NCBI GenBank assembly: GCA_965658615.1
Contig: CBFHSX010000038.1
Coordinates: forward strand, 1 to 13,903
From: UBA8337 sp965658615
GTDB lineage: Bacteria > Pseudomonadota > Alphaproteobacteria > RS24
DNA length: 13,903 bases
Direction of reading: 5' to 3'
Shown here: in pieces, positions 1-6,312 of the stretch
How positions within the stretch are numbered: the stretch's first letter is position 1
Layout: each line of letters opens with the position of its first letter
Program-made: the position numbers and the translations under genes
The notes under the pieces: model-generated
The model's database searches: none
Told to the model about the DNA's origin: nothing
What the model saw: only the letters and a program-made list of their open reading frames with translations

Positions 1-517
1 CCGCTTCGGCCAGGGCCATGGTGCGCAAATGGTCGGTTTGACGATGGCCGGTCACCGGCGCGGCCATATCGGAAATCACCGCATCGGCACGGCGACCCGC
101 CAATTCGTGCACCAGTCGCGGTGCCTCATCATCAAGAAAATCCAGCTTCATGAAATCGACGCCCTGCACCGGTTCCATATCCTGAATATCGATGGCAGCA
201 ACAAAGCCTTTATTTTTGGTCGCACCGACACGATGCGCCGCCACTTGCGACCAACCGCCAGGTGCCGCGCCCAAATCAATCACGCAATCGCCCGGCTTGA
301 ACAGCTTAAAGCGGTCATCCATTTCGATGATTTTATACGCCGCGCGCGAACGATAGCCATCGGCTTTGGCAGCCGCTACATACGGGTCGTTTAATTGCCG
401 CTCGAGCCAGCGGGTTGAAGAAAGCTTACGCCCACGCGCCGTTTTGACGCGCTGGCGCATGCGGTCGCCGCGGCGTTGACCGTCGCCAAATCCTTGCTTG
501 CCGTCTTTACCCGCCAT
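1..517 (-). CDS. rlmE: 23S rRNA 2'-O-ribose methyltransferase RlmE (FtsJ), 3' end missing
   Basis: RlmE methylates the 2'-OH of a uridine in the peptidyl-transferase A-loop of 23S rRNA using S-adenosylmethionine. I translated the minus strand from an ATG at 517 and get 172 residues before the window edge. An N-terminal basic stretch (about residues 4-34) precedes the catalytic domain. Visible motifs are SRAAYK with the catalytic lysine K62, the SAM-binding motif DLGAAPGGW at 81-89, and SDMAAPVTGHR starting at 149 with the catalytic aspartate D150. The remaining catalytic lysine and glutamate lie beyond position 1. E. coli RlmE has about 209 residues and lacks such a long basic tail. The start is supported by a GGAGGG ribosome-binding site ending 4 bases upstream. 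The ATG overlaps the end of ppx by 11 bp (507-517), so the two are probably translationally coupled in one operon. Confidence 0.95.
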   Translation of the reverse strand, partial: MAGKDGKQGFGDGQRRGDRMRQRVKTARGRKLSSTRWLERQLNDPYVAAAKADGYRSRAAYKIIEMDDRFKLFKPGDCVIDLGAAPGGWSQVAAHRVGATKNKGFVAAIDIQDMEPVQGVDFMKLDFLDDEAPRLVHELAGRRADAVISDMAAPVTGHRQTDHLRTMALAEA

Positions 518-1649
518 GTGACCCTCCTTGGGGCGCGCCATTTTGTGGCGTGCTCTTGCCATTGCGACGGCGATAGCGATTACGGCGGCGATCGGCGCGC
601 ATCATGCGAATGAGTAGCCCTTCGCGCAGCCCCCGATCGGCGACCGACATTTGCGCCACCGGCCATTTGCGGTAAATCGCCTCCAGCACGGCGCAGCCCG
701 ACAGCACCAAATCAGCGCGTTGTTGACCGATACACGGATTGGCTGCCAGCTCGTCGCGGCTCTTGGCGCGCAGATTATTGATCAAATCGATAATATTGAC
801 TGTATCAATGGTGCAGCCATCGACAACATTGCGGTCATAGCGCGCCAGCCCCAATTGCACGGCGGCCAATGTCGTCACCGTGCCCGATGTGCCGATAATC
901 TGCACCTTATCGAGATCGGTCATATCGTCCTGGCGGCCCATAAAATCGGCCAATCGCTCTTGCGACTCGGCCAACATGCCCTCATAGCCGTGCTCGCGCG
1001 GGCCGGGTCCGGCGTGGCGTTCAGCAAGGCGCACCACGCCCAGCGGTAGCGAGTCGCTATCGGTTATTTTGAAATAATTATCATCCTGACGCGCCAGACG
1101 ACTGACCTCCGTGCTGCCGCCGCCAATATCGAAGAGGATAATGTTTTCCGCCTCGGCATTGAAAAGCGCGGCGCAGCTAATCGTCGCCAATTCGGCCTCT
1201 GCCGCGCCATCGATAATTTCAAGCCGCAGGCCGGTTTGCTTTCTGACGCGGCGGACAAATTCTTCGCCATTACTGGCTCCGCGACACGCCTCCGTGGCGA
1301 TGCAACGAATGCGCCCGACATTCATGCGGCGGATTTTCGATGCGCAAATACGCAAGGCCGCAATGGTGCGCTCCATCGCGTCTTCCGACAGCGCGCCGGT
1401 CGCCTCAAGGCCTTCGCCAAGGCGCACAATACGGGTGAAACTATCGCGGACTTTAAACTGGTCTTTCTCGCGCCCCTCGACAATCAGCAAGCGGCAATTA
1501 TTCGTGCCCAAATCGAGCGCAGCATAAAGCCGGTTGTTTTTGCGCCTTCGTGACTGGTTTTGGCGATTGCGGCTTTCGCCACGAGCGTCGTCTCGGCTTT
1601 CATGGCGGCCGGGCGCAAGACGCTTTTCAGGTGGTTGGGCTTCTGACAT
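507..1649 (-). CDS. ppx: Exopolyphosphatase / guanosine pentaphosphate phosphatase family (Ppx/GppA), short form
   Basis: Members hydrolyse terminal phosphate from inorganic polyphosphate and/or pppGpp in the cytosol. They belong to the sugar kinase/Hsp70/actin fold. The 380-residue product shows phosphate-1 motif LDLGTNNCRLLI (45-56), IATEACR with the likely catalytic glutamate E120, phosphate-2 motif DIGGGSTE (174-181), GTSGTVTTLA (253-262), RADLVLSG (311-318) and VADRGLREGL near 336-345. It lacks the C-terminal HD-type domain of the roughly 510-residue E. coli Ppx, so it is the short form common in alphaproteobacteria. Residues 1-40 are charged, low in complexity and probably disordered. 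The frame is open to 1853, but the ATG at 1649 is preferred because AGAGGT lies just upstream and similarity to the family begins only at about residue 40. The tail overlaps rlmE. Whether it prefers polyP or pppGpp cannot be read from the sequence. Confidence 0.92.
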   Translation of the reverse strand: MSEAQPPEKRLAPGRHESRDDARGESRNRQNQSRRRKNNRLYAALDLGTNNCRLLIVEGREKDQFKVRDSFTRIVRLGEGLEATGALSEDAMERTIAALRICASKIRRMNVGRIRCIATEACRGASNGEEFVRRVRKQTGLRLEIIDGAAEAELATISCAALFNAEAENIILFDIGGGSTEVSRLARQDDNYFKITDSDSLPLGVVRLAERHAGPGPREHGYEGMLAESQERLADFMGRQDDMTDLDKVQIIGTSGTVTTLAAVQLGLARYDRNVVDGCTIDTVNIIDLINNLRAKSRDELAANPCIGQQRADLVLSGCAVLEAIYRKWPVAQMSVADRGLREGLLIRMMRADRRRNRYRRRNGKSTPQNGAPQGGSHGG

Positions 1650-1697
1650 ATCTACCTCTGGCCGACATGACATCATGCCGGATCGGACTGAACCGTT

Positions 1698-1731
1698 AGC
1701 ACGACCATAGCAGTGCTTTGTAAAATCGCAA
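1698..1731 (-). promoter_or_regulatory. Candidate ppx promoter with inverted repeat over the -10
   Basis: In the 149-bp divergent gap between ppx and the dioxygenase gene, the minus strand reads TTGCGA (1726-1731), a 16-bp spacer, then TATGGT (1704-1709). This fits a sigma-70-type promoter for ppx-rlmE, with four of six matches in each hexamer. A 5-bp inverted repeat, AGCAC (1698-1702) and GTGCT (1713-1717), flanks the -10 box. Short repeats of this kind arise often by chance, so both the promoter and any operator are weak proposals. No clear promoter for the plus-strand gene was recognised in the same gap. Confidence 0.28.
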
Positions 1732-1798
1732 ACACCGTGATTAAGACAAGACGAGGCGAAAAAAATTTGGTTAAATCGCGCCAATAGGGAGAAACCAA

Positions 1799-2695
1799 AT
1801 GACACCGGATAGCCACAGCCCCGATGCGGCGCGGCGCGCCGCGATTGCGCCATATCTGGACGGGCGAGATTTTGACACGGTCTGGCAAGATTTCGAGCGC
1901 GACGGCTATGTCGTGTTTCATAATGTCATCGACGCCGCCGCCATTGACCGCGTGCGCCATGCGCTCGCACCCTATTTTGCCAAACAGCGCAGTGGCCGCA
2001 ATGATTTTGAGGGGCTGAAGAGCTATCGCGAATATGCGCTGCTGGCGAAAGGCGATATTTTTGCCGAACTGGCCGAACACCCGCTCGTGCTGGCCTTTGT
2101 CGAGCAGGAGTTTGGCCTGAGTGCCATTATATCGGCCTTTTTGGCGATTGAGCTGCACCCGGGCGAGACGGTGCAGCCATGGCATTGCGACGATGATCAT
2201 TGCCGTCTGCCGCGCCCGCGCCCGCCTTTTCAACTGAGTGCCTTTTGGGCGATTGACGAAACAACAGAAGAAAACGGCGCCACGGAGATTATCCCGGGCA
2301 GCCATTTATGGGCTGATGAGATTGATACGGATCTGATGTCGAGCGGCGCGTTTCAGCAAACCGAGATTGGCGATGTCGACAAAGACCCGCAAGCGCGGGA
2401 CGACGCCATCGCCGTTACCCTGCCGGCCGGCGCGCTCATGCTGGCCAAGGGGACGCTATACCATCGCGGCGGGGCTAATAAGTCGGAAGGCGACCGGCTT
2501 ATTCTAACGCCTCAATACAGCCCCGGCTGGGTGCGACCGCTTGAAAACATGATTTTGTCGACACCGACCGAAATTGCTGCCAAATTGCCGCCGCGTGTGC
2601 GCGAGCTGATTGGCTATTCGATTCACCCACCCTTTATGGGATATGCAGACGGCATGCACCCACAAAAAGCGCTCGATGCGCTAACGCAGAAGTAG
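1799..2695 (+). CDS. Phytanoyl-CoA dioxygenase (PhyH) family Fe(II)/2-oxoglutarate oxygenase
   Basis: This is a predicted non-haem iron oxygenase that would couple 2-oxoglutarate decarboxylation to hydroxylation of an unknown small molecule in the cytosol. The 298-residue protein has the family N-terminal signature FERDGYVVFHNVID (32-45). The iron facial triad reads QPWHCDDDH, with H129 and D131, plus a distal H222 in TLYHRGG. R233 in GDRLILTPQY sits where 2-oxoglutarate is bound in this family. ENGATEIIPGSHLW (158-171) is a typical core-strand segment. Length and motif order match bacterial PhyH proteins. The start is backed by AGGGAG seven bases upstream. The gene ends 12 bp before the sulfhydrylase gene and is probably co-transcribed with it, which hints at a sulfur or amino-acid related substrate. 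That substrate link is inference only. Family members hydroxylate substrates ranging from phytanoyl-CoA to ectoine, and the sequence does not discriminate between them. Confidence 0.88.
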   Translation: MTPDSHSPDAARRAAIAPYLDGRDFDTVWQDFERDGYVVFHNVIDAAAIDRVRHALAPYFAKQRSGRNDFEGLKSYREYALLAKGDIFAELAEHPLVLAFVEQEFGLSAIISAFLAIELHPGETVQPWHCDDDHCRLPRPRPPFQLSAFWAIDETTEENGATEIIPGSHLWADEIDTDLMSSGAFQQTEIGDVDKDPQARDDAIAVTLPAGALMLAKGTLYHRGGANKSEGDRLILTPQYSPGWVRPLENMILSTPTEIAAKLPPRVRELIGYSIHPPFMGYADGMHPQKALDALTQK

Positions 2696-2707
2696 AGAGG
2701 AAACAAT

Positions 2708-3997
2708 ATGTCTGACCTGAAGCCCGAAACACTGGCCCTGCATGCCGGTTGGCGTGCCGACCCGACAACCGGGTCCGTGGCCGTGCCGATTCACCAAACC
2801 ACCAGCTATCAGTTTAACGATACCGAACACGCTTCAAACCTGTTCGCGCTGTCGGAGCTGGGTAATATTTACACCCGCATCATGAACCCGACCACGGATG
2901 TGCTGGAGCAACGCATTGCCGCATTGGAAGGCGGCGCAGCGGCGCTGGCCGTGTCATCGGGCCAAACCGCTTCGGCCATGGCGCTGCAAAATATCGCCCG
3001 CGCCGGCGACAATATTGTGTCCTCCACCAATCTGTATGGCGGCACATGGAACCTGTTTGCCAATACGATGAAGGATATGGGCATTGAGGTACGTTTCGTC
3101 GATCCGATCGACCCGCAAAACTTTGCTGCCGCCGTCGATGAGCGCACGCGCGCTTTCTATGCCGAGACGCTGCCCAACCCGAAGCTTGAAGTGTTCCCAA
3201 TCAAGGCCGTTGCCGATATCGGTCGGGCGCATGGCATTCCGCTGATTATGGATAATACGGCCTGCCCGACCCTGTGCCGCCCGTTCGACCATGGCGCGGC
3301 TGTCGTGGTCTACTCGACAACCAAATATATTGGCGGCCACGGCACCTCGATCGGTGGCGTGATTGTCGATGGCGGTAATTTCGATTGGGAAGCCGCCGGT
3401 GCCGACCGTCAACCGGCGCTGAACACGCCCGACCCGTCTTATCATGGCGCGGTATGGAGCGAGGCGATTAAGCCGCTCGGCCCGATTGCCTATATTATGA
3501 AAGCCCGCACGACGCTGCTGCGCGACCTTGGTGGTGCCATGGCGCCGTTTAACGCCTTCATGTTCCTGCAAGGCATGGAAACACTGCCGCTGCGGATGCG
3601 CGCGCATTGCGAGAATGCCGATAAGGTCGCAAGCTGGTTGAAAGACCAAAAAGGCGTCACCAAAGTCATCCACCCATCGCTGATGGACGGTGAAGCGCGG
3701 GCGCGCGCCGATGCAGTGATGAGCGGCGGTTATGGCGCGCTGATGGGTTTTGAGCTGGAAGGCGGCGTCGAAGCCGGCAAAGCCTTTATCAATAATCTCG
3801 AGCTTTTATATCATGTTGCCAATATTGGTGATGCGCGCTCGCTGGCCATTCACCCGGCCAGCACCACGCATAGTCAATTATCAGCCGAAGACCAGCTGGC
3901 CTCAGGTGTAACGCCGGGCTATGTGCGTCTGTCGATCGGTATTGAGCATGTTGACGATATCATTGCTGACATCGCGCAAGCGCTCAGCAAGGTCTAA
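2708..3997 (+). CDS. metY: O-acetylhomoserine sulfhydrylase / aminocarboxypropyltransferase (MetY type)
   Basis: This PLP-dependent Cys/Met-metabolism enzyme makes homocysteine from O-acetyl-L-homoserine and sulfide, the direct sulfhydrylation route to methionine. It has 429 residues, the usual MetY length, longer than the roughly 390 residues of MetB/MetZ relatives. The PLP lysine is K206 in YSTTKYIGGHG. Phosphate- and ring-binding elements are YTR at 55-57, SSGQTA (83-88), and D182 in MDNT. The C-terminal part carries LAIHPASTTHSQL, in which the arginine of DARSLAIHPA binds the substrate carboxylate in this family. The start has GAGAGGAAAC upstream. It follows the PhyH gene by 12 bp and is followed 6 bp after its stop by a strong hairpin, so the two genes look like a complete operon. 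The closely related MetZ (O-succinylhomoserine) activity is less likely on length and on the STTKYIGGHGT context, but substrate choice is not proven. Confidence 0.92.
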   Translation: MSDLKPETLALHAGWRADPTTGSVAVPIHQTTSYQFNDTEHASNLFALSELGNIYTRIMNPTTDVLEQRIAALEGGAAALAVSSGQTASAMALQNIARAGDNIVSSTNLYGGTWNLFANTMKDMGIEVRFVDPIDPQNFAAAVDERTRAFYAETLPNPKLEVFPIKAVADIGRAHGIPLIMDNTACPTLCRPFDHGAAVVVYSTTKYIGGHGTSIGGVIVDGGNFDWEAAGADRQPALNTPDPSYHGAVWSEAIKPLGPIAYIMKARTTLLRDLGGAMAPFNAFMFLQGMETLPLRMRAHCENADKVASWLKDQKGVTKVIHPSLMDGEARARADAVMSGGYGALMGFELEGGVEAGKAFINNLELLYHVANIGDARSLAIHPASTTHSQLSAEDQLASGVTPGYVRLSIGIEHVDDIIADIAQALSKV

Positions 3998-4003
3998 ACG
4001 TAA

Positions 4004-4045
4004 GGGAATAGCTTAGAGTGGCTCCATGTCACTTTAAGCTTTCCC
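4004..4045 (+). terminator. 16-bp hairpin after metY
   Basis: The arms are 4004-4020 and 4030-4045. They pair over 16 bp with one bulged T at 4009 and one G·U, leaving a 9-base loop (4021-4029). The hairpin starts 6 bases after the metY stop codon. No run of T follows (next bases GTCCCACG), so it is not a textbook intrinsic terminator. It may end or stabilise the metY transcript or act as a leader structure for the gene at 4075. Confidence 0.55.
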
Positions 4046-4074
4046 GTCCCACGCGGTAGTGATAATTTTATGCC

Positions 4075-4296
4075 ATGCAAAAGCTGATTGAACAGGTTTT
4101 GAAAATGATGCCGATCTGGTTCGGCATAGGCTTTCTCGGCCCGGTTTTGGCCGAGCTTTATCTGCGTACCCCGCTGGGCCAAGCGGCCTATGACAGTTTC
4201 GGGCTGACCGCCAATAACAGCCAAATCTATATGGTTTGCATGGCGTTTGGCGGGCTTTACGGGGTTGTCGCTTGGCGTATAGGCCGGTGGATTTAG
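4075..4296 (+). CDS. Small membrane protein of unknown function (73 aa)
   Basis: I do not recognise this family. The 73-residue product has two hydrophobic segments, about residues 11-30 (MMPIWFGIGFLGPVLAELYL) and 49-68, joined by a short polar linker, and it ends in basic RIGRWI. This suggests a two-helix inner-membrane protein with short cytoplasmic tails. Its codon use resembles that of the neighbours, and it ends 10 bp before the diiron desaturase gene on the same strand. Both points favour a real gene co-transcribed with the desaturase. The ribosome-binding site before the ATG at 4075 is poor (no good purine run), which lowers confidence in the exact start. A role as a partner of the membrane desaturase is possible but purely positional. 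Confidence 0.6.
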   Translation: MQKLIEQVLKMMPIWFGIGFLGPVLAELYLRTPLGQAAYDSFGLTANNSQIYMVCMAFGGLYGVVAWRIGRWI

Positions 4297-4306
4297 GGGG
4301 CGTGGC

Positions 4307-5212
4307 ATGAGTACAGCAATCGCAACTTATGATGTCAGCAGCAAAAGCGAGGCCGAACTGACAAAAATGGAACGCGACATTGCCCGCAAATATATGGGCA
4401 AGCTGTCGATTCCGATGGTGCTTTGGCCGATTGCCAATCTCTCTTGTTGGCTGGCGCTATGGCCGCTGGTCATGACCGGCACGCTGCCGCTTTGGGCCGG
4501 CTTTATCATCGCCACGATAAATGTCACCCTCTCTTATCTGCCCAGCCATGAGGCCCAGCATGATATTTATGCGCGTCCCGGCGACAAGCTGCGCTGGCTG
4601 AATGAGGCGATCGGTCATTTGTCTCTCATCCCGCTGGCCTATGGCTATCGTGCGCTGCGGCTGACCCATTTGGAGCACCACAAGCACACCAATAATCCGG
4701 AGCTTGACCCGGATCATATTTTCAATCATGGCGCCTCGCTTTGGGAAACCGTCAAGATAACGATTTCCGGTTTCCAGCCGGTCTCGAAAGGCAGCCAATC
4801 CTATGCCGCTTGCCTCGAGCGTTTGGGCTCGCCGGAAGCGAAGCGCGCCTATATCGAGCAAATCGCCATCCTGCTGACGCATATCGGTATTTTATTCGCC
4901 TGTGCCGCCAATGGGTATGCCTTGGAAGCATTTTTGCTGTGGTGGCTGCCGATGAAGCTGGCGGTCATTTATATTCGTATTTATCTGTCTTGGCTGCCGC
5001 ATTTTCCGGGTCATGCGACCGGACGCTATAAAGACACGCGCGGCTTTTCAAGCTGGTTCGGCGTTTGGAGTTCTTTGGGCATGACGGCGCATATTGTGCA
5101 TCATTTGCACCCGCGTATCCCGCTCGATAAAACGCCCGCCGCTCTGCGCGAGCTTTACCCGATTTTGGAAGCCCGCGATTGCGACCTGCTGGACCGCCAA
5201 CACGCGCATTAA
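4307..5212 (+). CDS. Membrane diiron fatty acid desaturase / carotenoid hydroxylase-like enzyme
   Basis: This integral-membrane diiron oxygenase would act on a lipid or carotenoid using O2 and an external electron donor. The 301-residue protein has the three histidine boxes of the membrane desaturase superfamily: HEAQH (81-85), HLEHHKH (121-127) and HIVHHLH (262-268). An extra WLPHFPGH motif with H232 and H236 precedes the third box. Hydrophobic spans at about 36-56, 60-79, 102-112, 185-200 and 207-230 fit the superfamily topology. The WLPH.PGH and HHLHPR.P features recall carotenoid ring oxygenases (CrtW/CrtR-type) as well as acyl desaturases, and the sequence alone does not decide between them. 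The start codon follows an AGGGGG ribosome-binding site, 10 bp after the small membrane protein gene. No carotenoid or fatty acid synthesis genes are nearby to settle the substrate. Confidence 0.85.
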   Translation: MSTAIATYDVSSKSEAELTKMERDIARKYMGKLSIPMVLWPIANLSCWLALWPLVMTGTLPLWAGFIIATINVTLSYLPSHEAQHDIYARPGDKLRWLNEAIGHLSLIPLAYGYRALRLTHLEHHKHTNNPELDPDHIFNHGASLWETVKITISGFQPVSKGSQSYAACLERLGSPEAKRAYIEQIAILLTHIGILFACAANGYALEAFLLWWLPMKLAVIYIRIYLSWLPHFPGHATGRYKDTRGFSSWFGVWSSLGMTAHIVHHLHPRIPLDKTPAALRELYPILEARDCDLLDRQHAH

Positions 5213-5257
5213 CGCGCTTTCCCGCCGGTCCTATCGCAGTGGCTAATGTCATTCGCC

Positions 5258-5305
5258 CTTATGCCATCGGGCACTCTTATGCCATCGGGCATTTGCGCGA
5301 TGGCA
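5258..5305. repeat. 16-bp tandem direct repeat plus matching inverted copy between convergent genes
   Basis: The 131-bp gap between the desaturase gene and the RTX gene contains CTTATGCCATCGGGCA twice, at 5258-5273 and 5276-5291 (period 18). An inverted partial copy, CGATGGCA (5298-5305), can pair with TGCCATCG of either repeat. With the nearer one it forms an 8-bp stem (5280-5287 with 5298-5305), and with the farther one (5262-5269) a long-loop alternative. It sits where a terminator shared by the two convergent genes would be expected. There is no adjacent T tract, so the terminator function is a guess. Confidence 0.55.
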
Positions 5306-5343
5306 AGCTGGCAAGCATGGAAAAATAACCCGCCTATTTTGCG

Positions 5344-6120
5344 CTAAACCACCTCAAAGGAGGTTACGCCGATGAAGTCGTCAGCATCTAGCTCGCTGGC
5401 GGTTACACCTTTCAGAACAAAAAATATCCTGCTGATGGCATGGCCGTGCATAACCAACGTATCGGTGCCATCTTGTTTGACATCAATCTCAGATACGCGG
5501 TGCACCCTAATTTTATCTGTATTGGGCGTAAAGTCGGTGATGATATCAACGGATGCTTTGCTGGAAGAGTGAAACTTATGTCGTGTAGCAAAGGTGTCCA
5601 CCCCGTCACCACCCGTCAAAGTGTCCTTGTTGCCACCGCCATTAATTTTGTCATCGCCTGCACCGCCACGAATCGTGTCATTGCCATCGCCACCAAAGAG
5701 TTTGTCATTACCTGCGCCGCCATCAATCGTGTCACCGCCTATGCCACCGTAAATCTTGTCCGCGCCCGTGCCGCCATCAATCTTGTCAAAGCCCTCGCCG
5801 CCCCAGATTTTGTCATTGCCTGCGCCGCCCTCAATCGTGTCAGACCCGGCTTGGCCTCTAATGGTATCATTTCCGCCTTGGCCATAAATCGTGTCCGAGC
5901 CCTTGCCGCCCCAGATTTTATCTTTCAGATCATTTGCAGCGTCAGGGTCTTCTTTCGCATTGCCCCAAATGATGTCCGTGCCATCGCCACCATAGATTTC
6001 GTCCTCACCAGCACCGCCATGGAGTCGGTCTTGGCCGTCTTCGCCATAAAGAGTGTCATTCCCCGTGTCACCGAAAAGAATATCATGACCACCACGGCCG
6101 TTAAGGATGTCTACTCCCAC
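5344..6120 (-). CDS. RTX calcium-binding repeat protein, main part of a frame-split gene
   Basis: The visible frame encodes roughly twenty glycine/aspartate nonapeptides of the GGxGxDxLx type (e.g. GGAGNDKIWGGEGFDKIDGG), which fold into a calcium-binding parallel beta-roll. A C-terminal cap follows (about the last 75 residues, VDIITDFTPNTDKI, ending DDFIGVTSFEVV), as in proteins exported by type I secretion. One repeat is expanded by a roughly 10-residue insert (GNAKEDPDAANDLKDKIWGG). The first possible start in this frame is a GTG at 6118-6120 with no ribosome-binding site. It lies inside a repeat (KLWGGVGVDILNG), so it is unlikely to be the true start. Repeat sequence continues upstream in frame (GGNDDLSGKGTANKLWGG) to a C7/G7 tract, after which the frame meets TAA at 6181-6183. 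Adding one G would join it to the N-terminal ORF starting at 6269, giving a 308-residue protein. No enzymatic domain and no type I secretion genes are present in the window. Confidence 0.8.
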   Translation of the reverse strand: MGVDILNGRGGHDILFGDTGNDTLYGEDGQDRLHGGAGEDEIYGGDGTDIIWGNAKEDPDAANDLKDKIWGGKGSDTIYGQGGNDTIRGQAGSDTIEGGAGNDKIWGGEGFDKIDGGTGADKIYGGIGGDTIDGGAGNDKLFGGDGNDTIRGGAGDDKINGGGNKDTLTGGDGVDTFATRHKFHSSSKASVDIITDFTPNTDKIRVHRVSEIDVKQDGTDTLVMHGHAISRIFFVLKGVTASELDADDFIGVTSFEVV

Positions 6121-6269
6121 ACCGCCCCAAAGCTTGTTTGCGGTACCTTTACCAGATAAGTCGTCATTTCCCCCCCTCCCTTAAAGGAAGCATATCTTGC
6201 ACCCTTAGGTGCCGTCCAGTCATTGGCAATGGTGGGGTTTGTGTTCGCAATTATGTTAAATTTTGGCAT
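6111..6269 (-). CDS. N-terminal part of the frame-split RTX protein (52 aa as read)
   Basis: An ATG at 6269, with GAGAGGAAGG six bases upstream, opens a short frame whose first 33 residues (starting MPKFNIIANTNPTIANDW and ending FKGGG) lead straight into the RTX repeats if the seven-G tract gains one base. As written, the frame goes past the tract and ends after 52 residues at a TAG (6111-6113) in the wrong frame, giving a non-RTX tail (TTYLVKVPQTSFGAVWE). The upstream frame is also open from an ATG at 6320, but that start has no ribosome-binding site. Its extra residues are two copies of LPRGRPI encoded by the 21-bp tandem repeat. This is a fragment or the off state of the RTX gene, not an independent small protein. 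Confidence 0.5.
   Translation of the reverse strand: MPKFNIIANTNPTIANDWTAPKGARYASFKGGGEMTTYLVKVPQTSFGAVWE
6170..6176 (-). repeat. C7 (G7 on coding strand) homopolymer at the RTX frame break
   Basis: Seven consecutive C on the plus strand sit exactly where the N-terminal frame and the RTX repeat frame diverge. With eight bases, the coding strand would read AAG GGA GGG GGG GGA AAT GAC GAC and the protein would be continuous (KGGGGNDDLSGKG). It could be a phase-variable tract, a transcriptional slippage site, a fixed mutation or a homopolymer error in the assembly. Confidence 0.6.
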
Positions 6270-6270
6270 A

Positions 6271-6312
6271 ATGGGCCTTCCTCTCGGCAGGATGGGCCTT
6301 CCTCTCGGCAGG
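6271..6312 (-). repeat. Perfect 21-bp tandem duplication spanning the RTX gene's ribosome-binding site
   Basis: The unit ATGGGCCTTCCTCTCGGCAG plus one G occurs twice without mismatch at 6271-6291 and 6292-6312. Read on the minus strand, each copy carries GAGAGGAAGG. The copy next to the ATG at 6269 is at proper ribosome-binding distance, and the second lies 21 bp further upstream. Being 21 bp long, the duplication keeps the reading frame of the longer ORF (LPRGRPI twice). Confidence 0.85.

Noticed and set aside
29..394. Plus-strand open frame of 121 residues at the left end
   Set aside because: It lies antisense to rlmE, whose minus-strand translation shows the catalytic lysine and SAM-binding motifs.
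1650..1798. SAM-II-like riboswitch ahead of the PhyH-metY operon
   Set aside because: SAM-II elements often precede metY-type genes in alphaproteobacteria, but I could not find its conserved pseudoknot sequence in this leader.
1650..1853. N-terminal extension of ppx to 1853
   Set aside because: The extension has no family similarity, overlaps the dioxygenase start and lacks a ribosome-binding site. The ATG at 1649 has one.
6118..6120. GTG at 6120 as the true RTX start
   Set aside because: It lies inside a canonical RTX repeat, has no ribosome-binding site, and repeat sequence continues upstream of it in frame.
5620..6130. CRISPR-like regular repeats
   Set aside because: The 27-bp periodicity is explained by RTX nonapeptide codons. 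The units are degenerate and there are no spacers of unrelated sequence.
5440..6159. Plus-strand 239-residue open frame opposite the RTX gene
   Set aside because: It is a mirror of the regular GGxGxD codon pattern. Its repetitive VI-A-N composition and lack of a proper start region show it is a shadow.
6172..6180. Programmed -1 ribosomal frameshift at the G tract
   Set aside because: The codon phase gives A GGG GGG rather than a full X XXY YYZ heptamer. Phase variation, transcriptional slippage or assembly error explain the break better, though this is not excluded.
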